From: Caulobacter sp. X
Lineage (GTDB): Bacteria; Pseudomonadota; Alphaproteobacteria; Caulobacterales; Caulobacteraceae
DNA: 64,000 nucleotides
Direction of reading: 5' to 3'
Assembly: GCF_002742635.1 (NCBI RefSeq)
Contig: NZ_PEGF01000002.1
Coordinates: 1,426,001-1,490,000, forward strand
Position 1 is the stretch's first letter, and each line of letters opens with the position of its first letter. Position numbers and translations under genes: made by a program. This document shows positions 33,842 through 41,849 of this stretch, in pieces. Under the pieces are notes generated by a model. It saw only the letters and a list, made by a program, of their open reading frames with translations, was not told the origin of the DNA and searched no databases.

Positions 33842-34630
33842 TTACGACCTCATCTGCGAAGTGGTCTGCAGCATCTGGTCGGCCGTCGTGATGACCTTGG
33901 AGTTCATCTCGTAGGCGCGCTGGGCGGTGATCAGGGCGGTGATTTCCGAGACCGAGTCGACGTTCGAGGCTTCGGTGTAGTGCTGCAGCAGCGAGCCGAA
34001 ACCCGGCTGGCCCGGCACGGCCAGGTTGGCCGCGCCCGAGGCGGCGGTCTCCAGGAACATGTTGTCGCCGATGGCCTCGAGGCCGCCCTCGTTCAGGAAG
34101 TTGGCGAGTTGCAGCTGGCCGATCGTCTGGGGCTGGGTCTGGCCGTCCAGCTTCACCTGCACCAGGCCGGTCTTGCTGATGATGATGTCGGTGGCGTTCT
34201 GCGGGACCGTGATGCCCGGCTGGACCTGATAGCCGTCCTCGGTGACGATCTGGCCCTGGTCGTTGGTCGAGAAGTTGCCGGCGCGGGTGTAGGCGGTCTC
34301 GCCCGAGGGCAGCAGGATCTGCAGGTAGCCCTTGCCCTGGATCGCGACGTCCAGCGGGTTGTCGGTCAGGGTCGGGGTGCCTTGCTCGGTGATGCGATAG
34401 ACCGAGCCGGCCTTGACGCCGCCGCCGACCTGCACGCCGGTCGGGACGATGTTGCCGTCGCTGGACGACTGCGAGCCGGCGCGCTCGATCGTCTGGTACA
34501 GCAGGTCCTGGAACTCGGCCCGTTGGCGCTTGAAGCCAACGGTGTTCATGTTGGCGATGTTGTTCGAGATGACTTCGACGTTCAGCTGCTGAGCAGCCAT
34601 GCCCGAAGCGGCGGTGCGGAGAGCTTGCAT
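33842..34630 (-). CDS. flgG: flagellar distal rod protein
   Basis: 262 residues, the standard FlgG size. N-terminal MQALRTAASGMAAQQLNVEVISNNIANMNTVGFKRQRAEFQDLLYQ contains the rod signature (N-N-I-A-N-x-N-T-x-G-[FY]-K), and the C-terminus TALITAQRAYEMNSKVITTADQMLQTTSQM is the matching helix; together they form the D0 coiled domain. The middle has the D1 rod segment with NPLDVAIQGKGYLQI. It is exported by the flagellar type III apparatus and has no signal peptide. Confidence 0.97.
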   Translation of the reverse strand: MQALRTAASGMAAQQLNVEVISNNIANMNTVGFKRQRAEFQDLLYQTIERAGSQSSSDGNIVPTGVQVGGGVKAGSVYRITEQGTPTLTDNPLDVAIQGKGYLQILLPSGETAYTRAGNFSTNDQGQIVTEDGYQVQPGITVPQNATDIIISKTGLVQVKLDGQTQPQTIGQLQLANFLNEGGLEAIGDNMFLETAASGAANLAVPGQPGFGSLLQHYTEASNVDSVSEITALITAQRAYEMNSKVITTADQMLQTTSQMRS

Positions 34631-34643
34631 GGGCTAGCGTCCC

Positions 34644-35381
34644 TTAGTTGACTTTGCCCAGCCGCTCGACGGCGGTCCGGGACAGTTCGGAGGTGTTGTC
34701 CATCATCTTGGCGACGCTTTCGTAGGCGCGTTGAACCGAGATCAGCTTGGTGATCTCGACGACGGATTGGACGTTGGAGGCTTCCAGCATGCCCTGGTGG
34801 ACGACGGCGTCCGGCGCGGGCTGCGGGGTGGTGTTGGTCGTGTTGCGGTAGAGGTTGTCGCCGTCCTTGGCCATCGAGGCCAGGTTGTCGGGGCGAACCA
34901 CGGCGATCTTGCCGACCCGGACCGCGCCCTGGGTGACGATGCCGTCCTTGCCGATGCTGACCGGGCCCAGGACGGGGTCGATGTTGATCGGCCCGCCGCC
35001 CTCGTCCAGCACTGGATGACCGCCCTGGGTGACGATCTGGCCCTGGGGATTGGTCGTGAAGCGACCGTCGCGAGTGTAGCGCTCGCCGCCGCCGGTCTGG
35101 ACGCGGAAGAAGCCGTTGCCCTCGATCGCCAGGTCGAAGTCGCCGCCCGTCTTGGTCATGGCGCCTTGGGTGAAGTCGCGGGCGACGCCGCTATCCAGCA
35201 CGAACTTGACCGGGGCCGACCCGTCCAGGGTCTTGGCCGGCTTGGCCTGCTCGGTGCGGACCATCAGGTCCTCGACCTTGAAGCCCGTCGTATTGGCGTT
35301 GGCGATGTTGTTGGCCACGATGTCCAGCTCGCGGCGAAGCGTCAGTTGGCGCGAAAGGCCGACGTAAAGCGCGTTGTCCAT
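34644..35381 (-). CDS. flgF: flagellar proximal rod protein
   Basis: 245 residues; MDNALYVGLSRQLTLRRELDIVANNIANANTTGFKVEDLMVRTE is the N-terminal rod signature, DFDLAIEGNGFFRVQT the D1 start and EITKLISVQRAYESVAKMMDNTSELSRTAVERLGKVN the C-terminal helix. First gene of the flgF-G-A-H operon. A textbook sigma-54 promoter lies 51-65 bp upstream, which places the operon in the late (class III) flagellar tier, as reported for Caulobacter basal-body genes. Confidence 0.97.
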   Translation of the reverse strand: MDNALYVGLSRQLTLRRELDIVANNIANANTTGFKVEDLMVRTEQAKPAKTLDGSAPVKFVLDSGVARDFTQGAMTKTGGDFDLAIEGNGFFRVQTGGGERYTRDGRFTTNPQGQIVTQGGHPVLDEGGGPINIDPVLGPVSIGKDGIVTQGAVRVGKIAVVRPDNLASMAKDGDNLYRNTTNTTPQPAPDAVVHQGMLEASNVQSVVEITKLISVQRAYESVAKMMDNTSELSRTAVERLGKVN

Positions 35382-35431
35382 GACGAGTTAACTCGGGCGG
35401 CTGGCGCGACAAATGCGCCGCACCTCCTGAA

Positions 35432-35446
35432 GCAACCTTCGTGCCA
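35432..35446 (-). promoter_or_regulatory. sigma-54 promoter of flgFGAH
   Basis: The minus strand reads TGGCACGAAGGTTGC, an exact match to the -24/-12 consensus TGGCAC-N5-TTGC with the GG and GC dinucleotides 10 bp apart. It lies 51 bp upstream of the flgF ATG. An AT-rich stretch (35448-35480) follows upstream, suited to IHF bending, then a palindrome that may bind the FlbD activator. Confidence 0.93.
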
Positions 35447-35506
35447 GAGCGAAAAGTTCAATAAAAACAGCAAATAGAAAGGTTAATGCGGGGGTGTTGG
35501 TCGGAC

Positions 35507-35519
35507 TCTGCCGGGCAGA
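35507..35519. promoter_or_regulatory. candidate FlbD (ftr-like) palindrome in the fliL/flgF divergent region
   Basis: TCTGCC-G-GGCAGA is a perfect 13-bp palindrome about 60-75 bp upstream of the sigma-54 promoter and about 90 bp before the fliL start. FlbD enhancer (ftr) sites lie at this kind of distance from Caulobacter sigma-54 promoters, and FlbD also represses early promoters. The identity as an ftr site is inferred from position and symmetry only. Confidence 0.4.
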
Positions 35520-35555
35520 TTCAGCCTGCGACCAAATGGCCTCCAAAACACATCG

Positions 35556-35564
35556 TTAACCATG
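35556..35564 (+). promoter_or_regulatory. candidate CtrA half-site in the fliL promoter
   Basis: TTAACCATG stands 43 bp before the fliL GTG. CtrA recognises TTAA-N7-TTAAC, and half-sites of the TTAACCAT form occur in early (class II) flagellar promoters of Caulobacter. Only one half is present here, so the call rests on context. Confidence 0.45.
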
Positions 35565-35607
35565 CTCGCGCATGAGTAAGAGATATAGATTCCAAGGAAC
35601 CGCGCGC

Positions 35608-36222
35608 GTGGCTCAGAACGATCAGGAAGCTCCGGAAGGTGAAGAGGGCGCCGAAGGCGAAGCCCCCGCCAAGAAGAAGCCGCCTATTCTCATCATCGCG
35701 ATCGCGGCCGGCGTCCTCGTCCTGGGCGGCGGCGGCGCTGCGGCCTTCTTTCTCCTGAAGCCCAAGCCGGCGGCCGAAGCCGGCGAGCATGGCGCTGAAA
35801 AGAAAGAGAAAAAGAAGGAAGAGAAGAAGGAAGGCGGTCACGGCGAGAAGAAGGAAGGCGAGGGCGGCGCGGCCGCCGCGGCGGGTCCCGCGCCGGTGAT
35901 CAAGGAAGGTCCGGACGGCGTGGTGTTCTACACCTTGCCCGACATCGTCGTGAACATGCAGACGGCCGACGGCAAGTCGACCTTCCTGAAGCTGAAACTG
36001 ACTTTCGAGCTGCCGGACGAAGAGACGGCCGAGGCTTTGACGCCGAATCTGCCCAGGTTGCAGGACATGTTCCAGACGTTCCTGCGCGAACTGCGTCCCG
36101 AAGACCTGAACGGCAGCCAAGGCACCTACCAACTGCGCGTCGAGCTGCTGCGCCGGGTGAACCTGGTCGCCGCGCCGGCTAAGGTGAACGCGGTCCTCAT
36201 CGAGGAGATGCTGATCAACTGA
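35608..36222 (+). CDS. fliL: flagellar basal-body protein FliL
   Basis: 204 residues. A short acidic cytoplasmic tail (QNDQEAPEGEEGAEGEAP), a basic KKKPP and one membrane helix (ILIIAIAAGVLVLGGGGAAAFFLL) precede a Lys/Glu-rich charged linker and a periplasmic FliL domain (VVFYTLPDIVVNMQT, FLKLKLTFELPDEETAEAL) near the stator. FliL supports stator function. GTG 35608 was chosen because AAGGA stands nine bases upstream; an ATG at 35572 would add twelve residues. First gene of the fliL-fliM operon. Confidence 0.94.
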   Translation: MAQNDQEAPEGEEGAEGEAPAKKKPPILIIAIAAGVLVLGGGGAAAFFLLKPKPAAEAGEHGAEKKEKKKEEKKEGGHGEKKEGEGGAAAAAGPAPVIKEGPDGVVFYTLPDIVVNMQTADGKSTFLKLKLTFELPDEETAEALTPNLPRLQDMFQTFLRELRPEDLNGSQGTYQLRVELLRRVNLVAAPAKVNAVLIEEMLIN

Positions 36223-36250
36223 GCCTTCGGGCTGGTTGGGGCGAACGATC

Positions 36251-37351
36251 ATGGCGGACGAAAACGATCAGTGGGGCGCTGAGAACGCCGGCGGCGACGG
36301 GGTCAACGAGTTCGGCGACTTCTCGGGCGGCATGGCCGGCTGGGACGACGGCGGCGGCGAGGGCGGCTCCGAACGCATCCTGAACCAGGACGAGATCGAC
36401 AGCCTGCTGGGCTTCGACTTGTCGGGCGACGGCTCCGAGGACCGCACGGGCATCCGCGCCATCATCAACTCGGCGCTGGTGTCGTACGAACGCCTGCCGA
36501 TGCTGGAAATCGTCTTCGACCGCCTGGTGCGGTTGATGACGACGTCCCTGCGGAACTTCACGTCCGACAACGTCGAGGTCAGCCTCGACAACATCAGCTC
36601 GATCCGCTTCGGCGACTATCTGAACTCGATCCCGCTGCCGGCCATCCTGGCGGTGTTCCGGGCCGAGGAGCTGGACAACTACGGCCTGCTGACGGTCGAC
36701 TCGAACCTGATCTACTCGATCGTCGACGTGCTGCTGGGCGGCCGTCGCGGCACGGCGGCGATGCGCATCGAAGGCCGGCCCTACACCACGATCGAACGCG
36801 TGCTGGTGCAGCGGATGATCGAGGTGGTGCTGCACGACCTCAAGAGCGCCTTCGAACCGCTGCATCCGGTCGCCTTCTCGCTGGACCGCCTGGAGACCAA
36901 CCCGCGCTTCGCCGCCATCGCCCGTCCCGCCAACGCGGCCATCCTGGTCAAGCTGCGGATCGACATGGAAGACCGCGGCGGCCGCATCGAGCTCTTGCTG
37001 CCCTACGCCACGCTGGAACCCATCCGGAAGATGCTGCTGCAGCAGTTCATGGGTGAGAAGTTCGGCCGCGACAACATCTGGGAAGGCCACTTGGCCACCG
37101 AACTCTGGACCACCCAGATGGAGGTTCGCGCCGTGCTCGACGAGCAGCAGCTGCCGCTGTCGCGCGTGCTGAACATGCAGGTCGGCGACACCCTGATGCT
37201 GAACGCCACCCCTGACAGCCTGGTCGAGCTGCGCGCCGGGGCCATCCCGCTGACCCGCGGCCGCATGGGCCGTCGCAATCACTCGATCGCCATCCGCGCC
37301 GAGGCGCCGCTGACGCCGGCCGCCAAGAAGGCCGTGCAGAAGCTGAAATGA
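36251..37351 (+). CDS. fliM: flagellar motor switch protein FliM
   Basis: 366 residues. The N-terminus contains ERILNQDEIDSLLGFD, the CheY-P binding peptide followed by the switch domain; GIRAIINSALVSYERLPMLEIVFDRL opens the middle CheC-like domain, and the C-terminal SpoA/FliN-like part (LSRVLNMQVGDTLMLNATPDSLVELRAGAIPLTRGRMGRR) forms the C-ring interface. An acidic, Gly-rich N-terminal extension of about 45 residues (NDQWGAENAGGDGVNEFGD) precedes the peptide. The stop codon overlaps the next ATG (ATGA). Confidence 0.96.
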   Translation: MADENDQWGAENAGGDGVNEFGDFSGGMAGWDDGGGEGGSERILNQDEIDSLLGFDLSGDGSEDRTGIRAIINSALVSYERLPMLEIVFDRLVRLMTTSLRNFTSDNVEVSLDNISSIRFGDYLNSIPLPAILAVFRAEELDNYGLLTVDSNLIYSIVDVLLGGRRGTAAMRIEGRPYTTIERVLVQRMIEVVLHDLKSAFEPLHPVAFSLDRLETNPRFAAIARPANAAILVKLRIDMEDRGGRIELLLPYATLEPIRKMLLQQFMGEKFGRDNIWEGHLATELWTTQMEVRAVLDEQQLPLSRVLNMQVGDTLMLNATPDSLVELRAGAIPLTRGRMGRRNHSIAIRAEAPLTPAAKKAVQKLK

Positions 37352-37896
37352 GTCTCGTCGCTTTCGCCATGAACGGTTTGTTGGCGGTGCTGCTGATCGT
37401 GGCGCTGGCTTTCGGCTGGCGTCTGGAGCGCCGCCTGAAGGCGCTGCGCGACAGCCACGAGGGCTTCGCCAAGGCCGTGAAGGATCTCGACCAGGCCGCC
37501 GCCCGCGCCGAGCAGGGCCTGGCCGATCTGCGCGCCGCCACCGACGAGGCGGCCGAGACCCTGGCGATCCGCATCGAGCGCGCCCAGGCCCTGGCCGCCC
37601 AGCTGGACGAGCGGATCAGCCGTCCGCCGCCGGCTCGCCCCGAGCGTGAGGCGCCGGCGCCGGTTCGGGGGCGTGTGGAGGCTCCGCCGCCTTCCGCCGA
37701 GCGTCGCCTGAAGGCCGAGGATTTTGAACGCCTGCTGGAGCGGGAAGATCGCCTTCCGCCCAGCGCTCGCCCGATCCTGGGCGCGCCTGTCGCGCCCGCC
37801 GAAACCCCTCGTTCACGGGCGCGGATCGATGATGACCTCTTCGACGGACCGGGCGAGCCCCCGCGTCCCGGACCCCAATCCAGAGCCCGCCGATGA
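37348..37896 (+). CDS. small membrane-anchored coiled-coil protein of the fliLM operon (DUF6468-like)
   Basis: 182 residues. An N-terminal membrane helix (AMNGLLAVLLIVALAFGW) is followed by a long coiled coil (RLERRLKALRDSHEGFAKAVKDLDQAAARAEQGLADLRAATDEAAETLAIRIERAQALAAQLDERI) and a Pro-rich tail. This pattern matches the alphaproteobacterial DUF6468 family, as I recall it. Its start overlaps the fliM stop and its stop overlaps the next start (ATGA), so it is made with the switch complex. A motor accessory role is inferred from the operon. Confidence 0.78.
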   Translation: MSLVAFAMNGLLAVLLIVALAFGWRLERRLKALRDSHEGFAKAVKDLDQAAARAEQGLADLRAATDEAAETLAIRIERAQALAAQLDERISRPPPARPEREAPAPVRGRVEAPPPSAERRLKAEDFERLLEREDRLPPSARPILGAPVAPAETPRSRARIDDDLFDGPGEPPRPGPQSRARR

Positions 37897-38672
37897 AGAA
37901 CGTTCCGCGCATCCTGCCCCTGGTTGGCGTCGCCGTCGGCGGCGTGCTGGCCATCAACGCCCTGGCCGGCGCCAAGTCGCTGCCGGACATGCTGAGCGGC
38001 GCCAAGGCCTTCGCTGAAGGCGCGGTCAAGCCGGAAGGCAAGGCTGGCGAGGGCGCGCCCTCGGCCGAAGGCGCGGGCCAACCCGCCGCCGCCAAGGCGC
38101 CGCAGAGCTTGCCGCGCGCCTGCGCGCCGTCGGCCGACGCGCTGGCCAAGGAGGCCGGTCTCTCGCCCGCCGAGCTGCGCGTGCTGCAGAGCCTGGGCGC
38201 GCGTCGCGGCCAGTTGGACCAGCGCGAGCAGGACATCGACGTCCAGCTGCAGCTGCTGGCCGCCGCCGAGGCCAAGCTGGACGCCAAGATGAAGGCCCTG
38301 ACCGGCCTGAAGGGCGACATCCAGGGCCTGCTGGGCCAGGTCGACTCCCAGAAACAGGCCGAGGTCGATCGTCTGGTCACCGTCTATCAGGGCATGAAGC
38401 CCAAGGACGCCGCCGCTCGCATGACCCTGCTGTCGGACGAGGTCCGCCTGCCGATCGCCGCCAAGATGAAGGAACGCACCCTGGCGATGATCCTGGCCAA
38501 CATGGCTCCGGCCGACGCCAAGGTCCTGACCGAACGCCTGGCCGCGCGCCTCGCCAATCCCGTGGTCGAGAAGGGCAAGGCCGCCGTCGCCGACAACGGC
38601 GCCCAGGCCGCCGCGCCGGGCCAGCAAGCCGCTGGCGCGCCGCTGGCTGGCGCGCCCAAGAAGGCCGGTTAA
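37893..38672 (+). CDS. MotE-like / MgtE-N-like flagellar motility protein
   Basis: 259 residues. An N-terminal membrane or signal segment (ILPLVGVAVGGVLAINALAG), an Ala/Pro/Gly-rich linker, then a helical domain (LSPAELRVLQSLGARRGQLDQREQDIDVQLQLLAAAEAKLDAKMKAL) and the MgtE-N-like motif TVYQGMKPKDAAARMTLLSDEVRLPIAAKMKERTLAMILANMAPADAKVLTERLA. This layout is that of MotE, a periplasmic chaperone of MotC in Rhizobium; Caulobacter has homologues downstream of fliM. The function here is inferred. Confidence 0.82.
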   Translation: MKNVPRILPLVGVAVGGVLAINALAGAKSLPDMLSGAKAFAEGAVKPEGKAGEGAPSAEGAGQPAAAKAPQSLPRACAPSADALAKEAGLSPAELRVLQSLGARRGQLDQREQDIDVQLQLLAAAEAKLDAKMKALTGLKGDIQGLLGQVDSQKQAEVDRLVTVYQGMKPKDAAARMTLLSDEVRLPIAAKMKERTLAMILANMAPADAKVLTERLAARLANPVVEKGKAAVADNGAQAAAPGQQAAGAPLAGAPKKAG

Positions 38673-38681
38673 GGGAGGCTC

Positions 38682-41555
38682 ATGACCCTTCGCCAGCTCC
38701 TGCGATCCAGCGTCGCCGCCGCGTGCATCGCGGGCGTGCTGGCGCCGTCCGGCTACGCCGCGCCGCCGCCTGTCGCGGCGCGGTCGGCGCTGGACGTGCG
38801 TGTCGCGCAGGCGGCGGACTTCTCCCGGGTCGAGTTTCACTGGAGCGGCGCGGCTCGCATGGCCGCGCGCCGCGAGGGCGACAAGCTGATCCTGCGGTTC
38901 AGCCGCGACGCCAATCCCGATCTCTCCGCCCTCAAGATCGCCCCGCCGCGCTGGGTGAAGAGCGCCGACGCCCGCCATGTGGGCGGTTCGCTGGAGCTGG
39001 TTCTGACCCTGGCCGCCGAGGCGGACTTCAAGGTCGGGACGGCCGACGGCGTCAGCTTCGTCAATATCTTCGCCAAGGACGGGGCGCTGGCCGCCGCCCA
39101 GGCCACGCCAGCCGCCGCGCCCGCGCCGCCGGTGGGGCGTCCCAACCCGATGCCGCGCGACGGCGTCGTTAGGGCGGATATCGAGCGCGCCGACGGCCAG
39201 GTCACCCTGTCGTTCACCTGGGCCGCCCCCGCCGGCGCCGCCGTGTTCCGGCGCGGGGAGGCCGTCTGGATCGTCTTCGACACGCCCGCGCGGATCGATA
39301 TCTCAAAGCTGCCAGCCAACACGCCCCGCTATGCGCGGATCCAGGCGCTGAAGGGCTCGGACTATTCGGCCCTGCGCATCGTGGCGCCGGTGGGCGAGCC
39401 CTATGTGGCGGTCGGCTCGGGTCCGACCTGGCGCATCAGCTTCGGTCCGGGACCGCAGCAGAGCCCCGACGTCATCCAGATCAACCGCGACGAGGCCGCG
39501 CCGTCGGCGGCGCTGTCGGCGGCCGTGGCTGGCGTCACCCGCGCCATCTGGGTCGACGACCCGGCCGTCGGGGACAAGATCATCGTCGCGCCGGCCCTGC
39601 CGCCGGCCAAGGGCCTGTCCTCGCGCCGCGACTATGTCGAGTTCGCCCTGCTGCAATCGGCGCAAGGCCTGGCGGCGGAGGCTTACGCCTCGGACCTGAT
39701 GGTCCAGGCCAGCGCCGACGAGGTTCGCATCGGTCGGCCCAAGGGCTTGGCGCTGTCGCCCGCCTCGGCCGCCGCGCCGCCGGAAGAAGCCGTCGCCGGC
39801 GCGCCCCAGCCGCTGTCGATGCCGGCCCTGATCGATCTGGAGGCATGGCCAAAGCTGGGATCCGGCGGCTTCCTGGCCCGCTACAACGCCCTGCAGAACG
39901 CTGTCAGCGCCGCGCCGGACGAGAACGCCGACGTCGCCGCGCGCCTGGCTCTCGCGCGCTTCCTGGTCGGCTCGCAAATGTCGTTCGAGGCGATCGGCGT
40001 GCTGAACGCCGGCGCGCGCCAGCACCAGACGATGATGGCCAATCCGGAGTTCCGGGGGCTGCGCGGCGTGGCCCGGGTGCTGGCCGGTCGTTATGCGGAA
40101 GCCGACGCCGACTTCTCCTCGCCCGTCCTGGCGGACGAGCCGTCCAGCGCGCTGTGGCGGGGCTATATCGCGACCAAGAACGGCCAGTGGCTGGACGCGC
40201 GGACCAAGTTCTCGAACGGCGGCCGGGCGCTGGATCTGTTTCCGCCAATCTGGAAGGCGCGGTTCCTGAGCGCTCAGGCCGAGGCGGCGCTGGGCGTCGG
40301 CGATCTGACGGGCGCCCTGCAGTCCATCGCCAAGGCGCTGGACCAGCCGAAGGTCCCCGTGAAGGATCAGCTGGCCATTCGCCTGGTTCAGGCCCGCATC
40401 TTCGAGGCCAAGGGCGAGAAGGTCCGCGCCAAGAAGATGTTCCAGGCCATCGCCAAGGCGCCGTACGACAATCTGGCCGCGCCGGCCCTGCTGCACGCCA
40501 CGCGCCTGCAATACGAGAAGCGCGAAATCAACGCGGCCAAGGCGGCCGACACCCTGAACCAGCTCCGCTATCGCTGGCGCGGCGACGGCGTCGAGATGGA
40601 CGTCATCCGCGCCCTCGGGAAGCTCTATATCGACCAGGGCCGCTATCGCGAGGCGCTGGAGGTCATGCGCTCGGCGGGCAGGCCCAGTTCGGACCGCCCT
40701 GAAGCCCTGGCGCTGCAGAGCGAGATCTCCAGCACCTTCAGGGCGCTGTTCCTGGACGGCCTGGCCGACGGCATGCAGCCGATCCAGGCGGTGGGCCTGT
40801 TCTACGACTTCCAGGAATTGACCCCGATCGGCGCCGACGGCGACCAGATGGTGCGCAACCTGGTGCGTCGCCTGGTGGACGTCGACCTGCTGGATGACGC
40901 CGCCAAGCTCTTGAAATACCAGGTCGACAACCGCCTGAACGGCGTGCCCAAGGCCCAGGTCGCGACCGACCTGGCCTGGATCTACCTGATGAACAAGCGT
41001 CCCGAGGACGCGCTGAACGCCATCAACGCCACCCGCACGACGATCCTGCCGCCCGCCTTGAACGCCGAGCGCCGCGTCGCCACGGCCCGCGCCTTGATCG
41101 GCCTTGGCCGCTACGACGCCGCCGCCGAGCTGGTCGAGCGCGACAACACCAAGGACGGCCAGGAGATTCGCGCCGACATCGCCTGGAAGCAGCGCGCCTG
41201 GCCGACCGCTGGGGCGCTATACGAAAAGATGCTCGGCGATCGCTGGAAGGGGCAGGGCGCTCTGTCGGCGGCCGAGGAGGCCCGACTCCTGCGCGCGTCG
41301 GTGGCCTATAGCCTGGCCGATGACGACGTGTCGCTGGCCCGTTTGCGTCAGCGGTGGACGCGCTTCGTCGACAACGCCGGCAATCCCGACGGCTTGCGCG
41401 TCGCGCTCCAGGGCCTGGGTTCGGAGGCGGTCTCGCCATCCGACTTCGGCAAGGTCAGCGCCGACAACGAGGCGTTCAGCGGCTGGGTCGCCCGGATGAA
41501 GGACAAGTTCCGCACGGGACAACCTGCCGGCGCGGCGGCGCGCGCGGGCGGCTGA
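38682..41555 (+). CDS. large secreted TPR-rich protein of the flagellar operon
   Basis: 957 residues. A signal peptide (SSVAAACIAGVLAPSGYAAPP) is followed by a beta-rich N-terminal half (ARSALDVRVAQAADFSRVEFHWSGAARM, repeated about four times as AMIN-like units of about 90 residues) and a C-terminal helical half from about residue 390 with TPR-like repeats (NEEDAGALRGYA-like spacing, YREALEVMRSAGRPSSDR). It probably acts in the periplasm. Its start is 9 bp after the MotE-like stop, last gene of the fliL cluster. No family name is recognised; homologues in other alphaproteobacteria occupy the same place. Confidence 0.75.
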   Translation: MTLRQLLRSSVAAACIAGVLAPSGYAAPPPVAARSALDVRVAQAADFSRVEFHWSGAARMAARREGDKLILRFSRDANPDLSALKIAPPRWVKSADARHVGGSLELVLTLAAEADFKVGTADGVSFVNIFAKDGALAAAQATPAAAPAPPVGRPNPMPRDGVVRADIERADGQVTLSFTWAAPAGAAVFRRGEAVWIVFDTPARIDISKLPANTPRYARIQALKGSDYSALRIVAPVGEPYVAVGSGPTWRISFGPGPQQSPDVIQINRDEAAPSAALSAAVAGVTRAIWVDDPAVGDKIIVAPALPPAKGLSSRRDYVEFALLQSAQGLAAEAYASDLMVQASADEVRIGRPKGLALSPASAAAPPEEAVAGAPQPLSMPALIDLEAWPKLGSGGFLARYNALQNAVSAAPDENADVAARLALARFLVGSQMSFEAIGVLNAGARQHQTMMANPEFRGLRGVARVLAGRYAEADADFSSPVLADEPSSALWRGYIATKNGQWLDARTKFSNGGRALDLFPPIWKARFLSAQAEAALGVGDLTGALQSIAKALDQPKVPVKDQLAIRLVQARIFEAKGEKVRAKKMFQAIAKAPYDNLAAPALLHATRLQYEKREINAAKAADTLNQLRYRWRGDGVEMDVIRALGKLYIDQGRYREALEVMRSAGRPSSDRPEALALQSEISSTFRALFLDGLADGMQPIQAVGLFYDFQELTPIGADGDQMVRNLVRRLVDVDLLDDAAKLLKYQVDNRLNGVPKAQVATDLAWIYLMNKRPEDALNAINATRTTILPPALNAERRVATARALIGLGRYDAAAELVERDNTKDGQEIRADIAWKQRAWPTAGALYEKMLGDRWKGQGALSAAEEARLLRASVAYSLADDDVSLARLRQRWTRFVDNAGNPDGLRVALQGLGSEAVSPSDFGKVSADNEAFSGWVARMKDKFRTGQPAGAAARAGG

Positions 41556-41817
41556 CGGCTCCTGGCCGTCCGCAAGGCATAGCCGTCCCTTGCCGTGACC
41601 GTTTCGTGACCTTGAGAGGCACGGCGTTTCACTTTCCGCCCGAACGGGTGAATAAACCCTCGTCGAAACTCCATTGGTCTTATGGCGGCGGCGCGGGCTT
41701 TGTCCTACGTAAGGCCCGCTCGCTCGGCGCCTCGCCGGGGAGGTTCGGTTCGCGTTGGAGGGCCTCTCCAGCTCGGCTCTCAAGCTCGCGCGCTTGCCAT
41801 TCTGCCGCAGGCATGTC
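41556..41817. other. intergenic region upstream of zwf
   Basis: About 260 bp between the TPR gene and the zwf operator. It holds no convincing gene, although one frame is open from 41682 into zwf. Its right end should contain the zwf promoter; no clear -35/-10 pair is recognised. Confidence 0.6.
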
Positions 41818-41833
41818 ATGACAACGTTGTCAT
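41818..41833. promoter_or_regulatory. LacI-family operator in front of zwf
   Basis: ATGACAACGTTGTCAT, a perfect 16-bp palindrome with the CG centre typical of LacI-family sites. It ends 16 bp before the zwf start codon, so a bound repressor would block initiation or early elongation. The same TGACA-N4-TGTCA pattern lies before lacI and before the GH3 gene. Confidence 0.85.
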
Positions 41834-41849
41834 AGGGTGGAAGACATTG

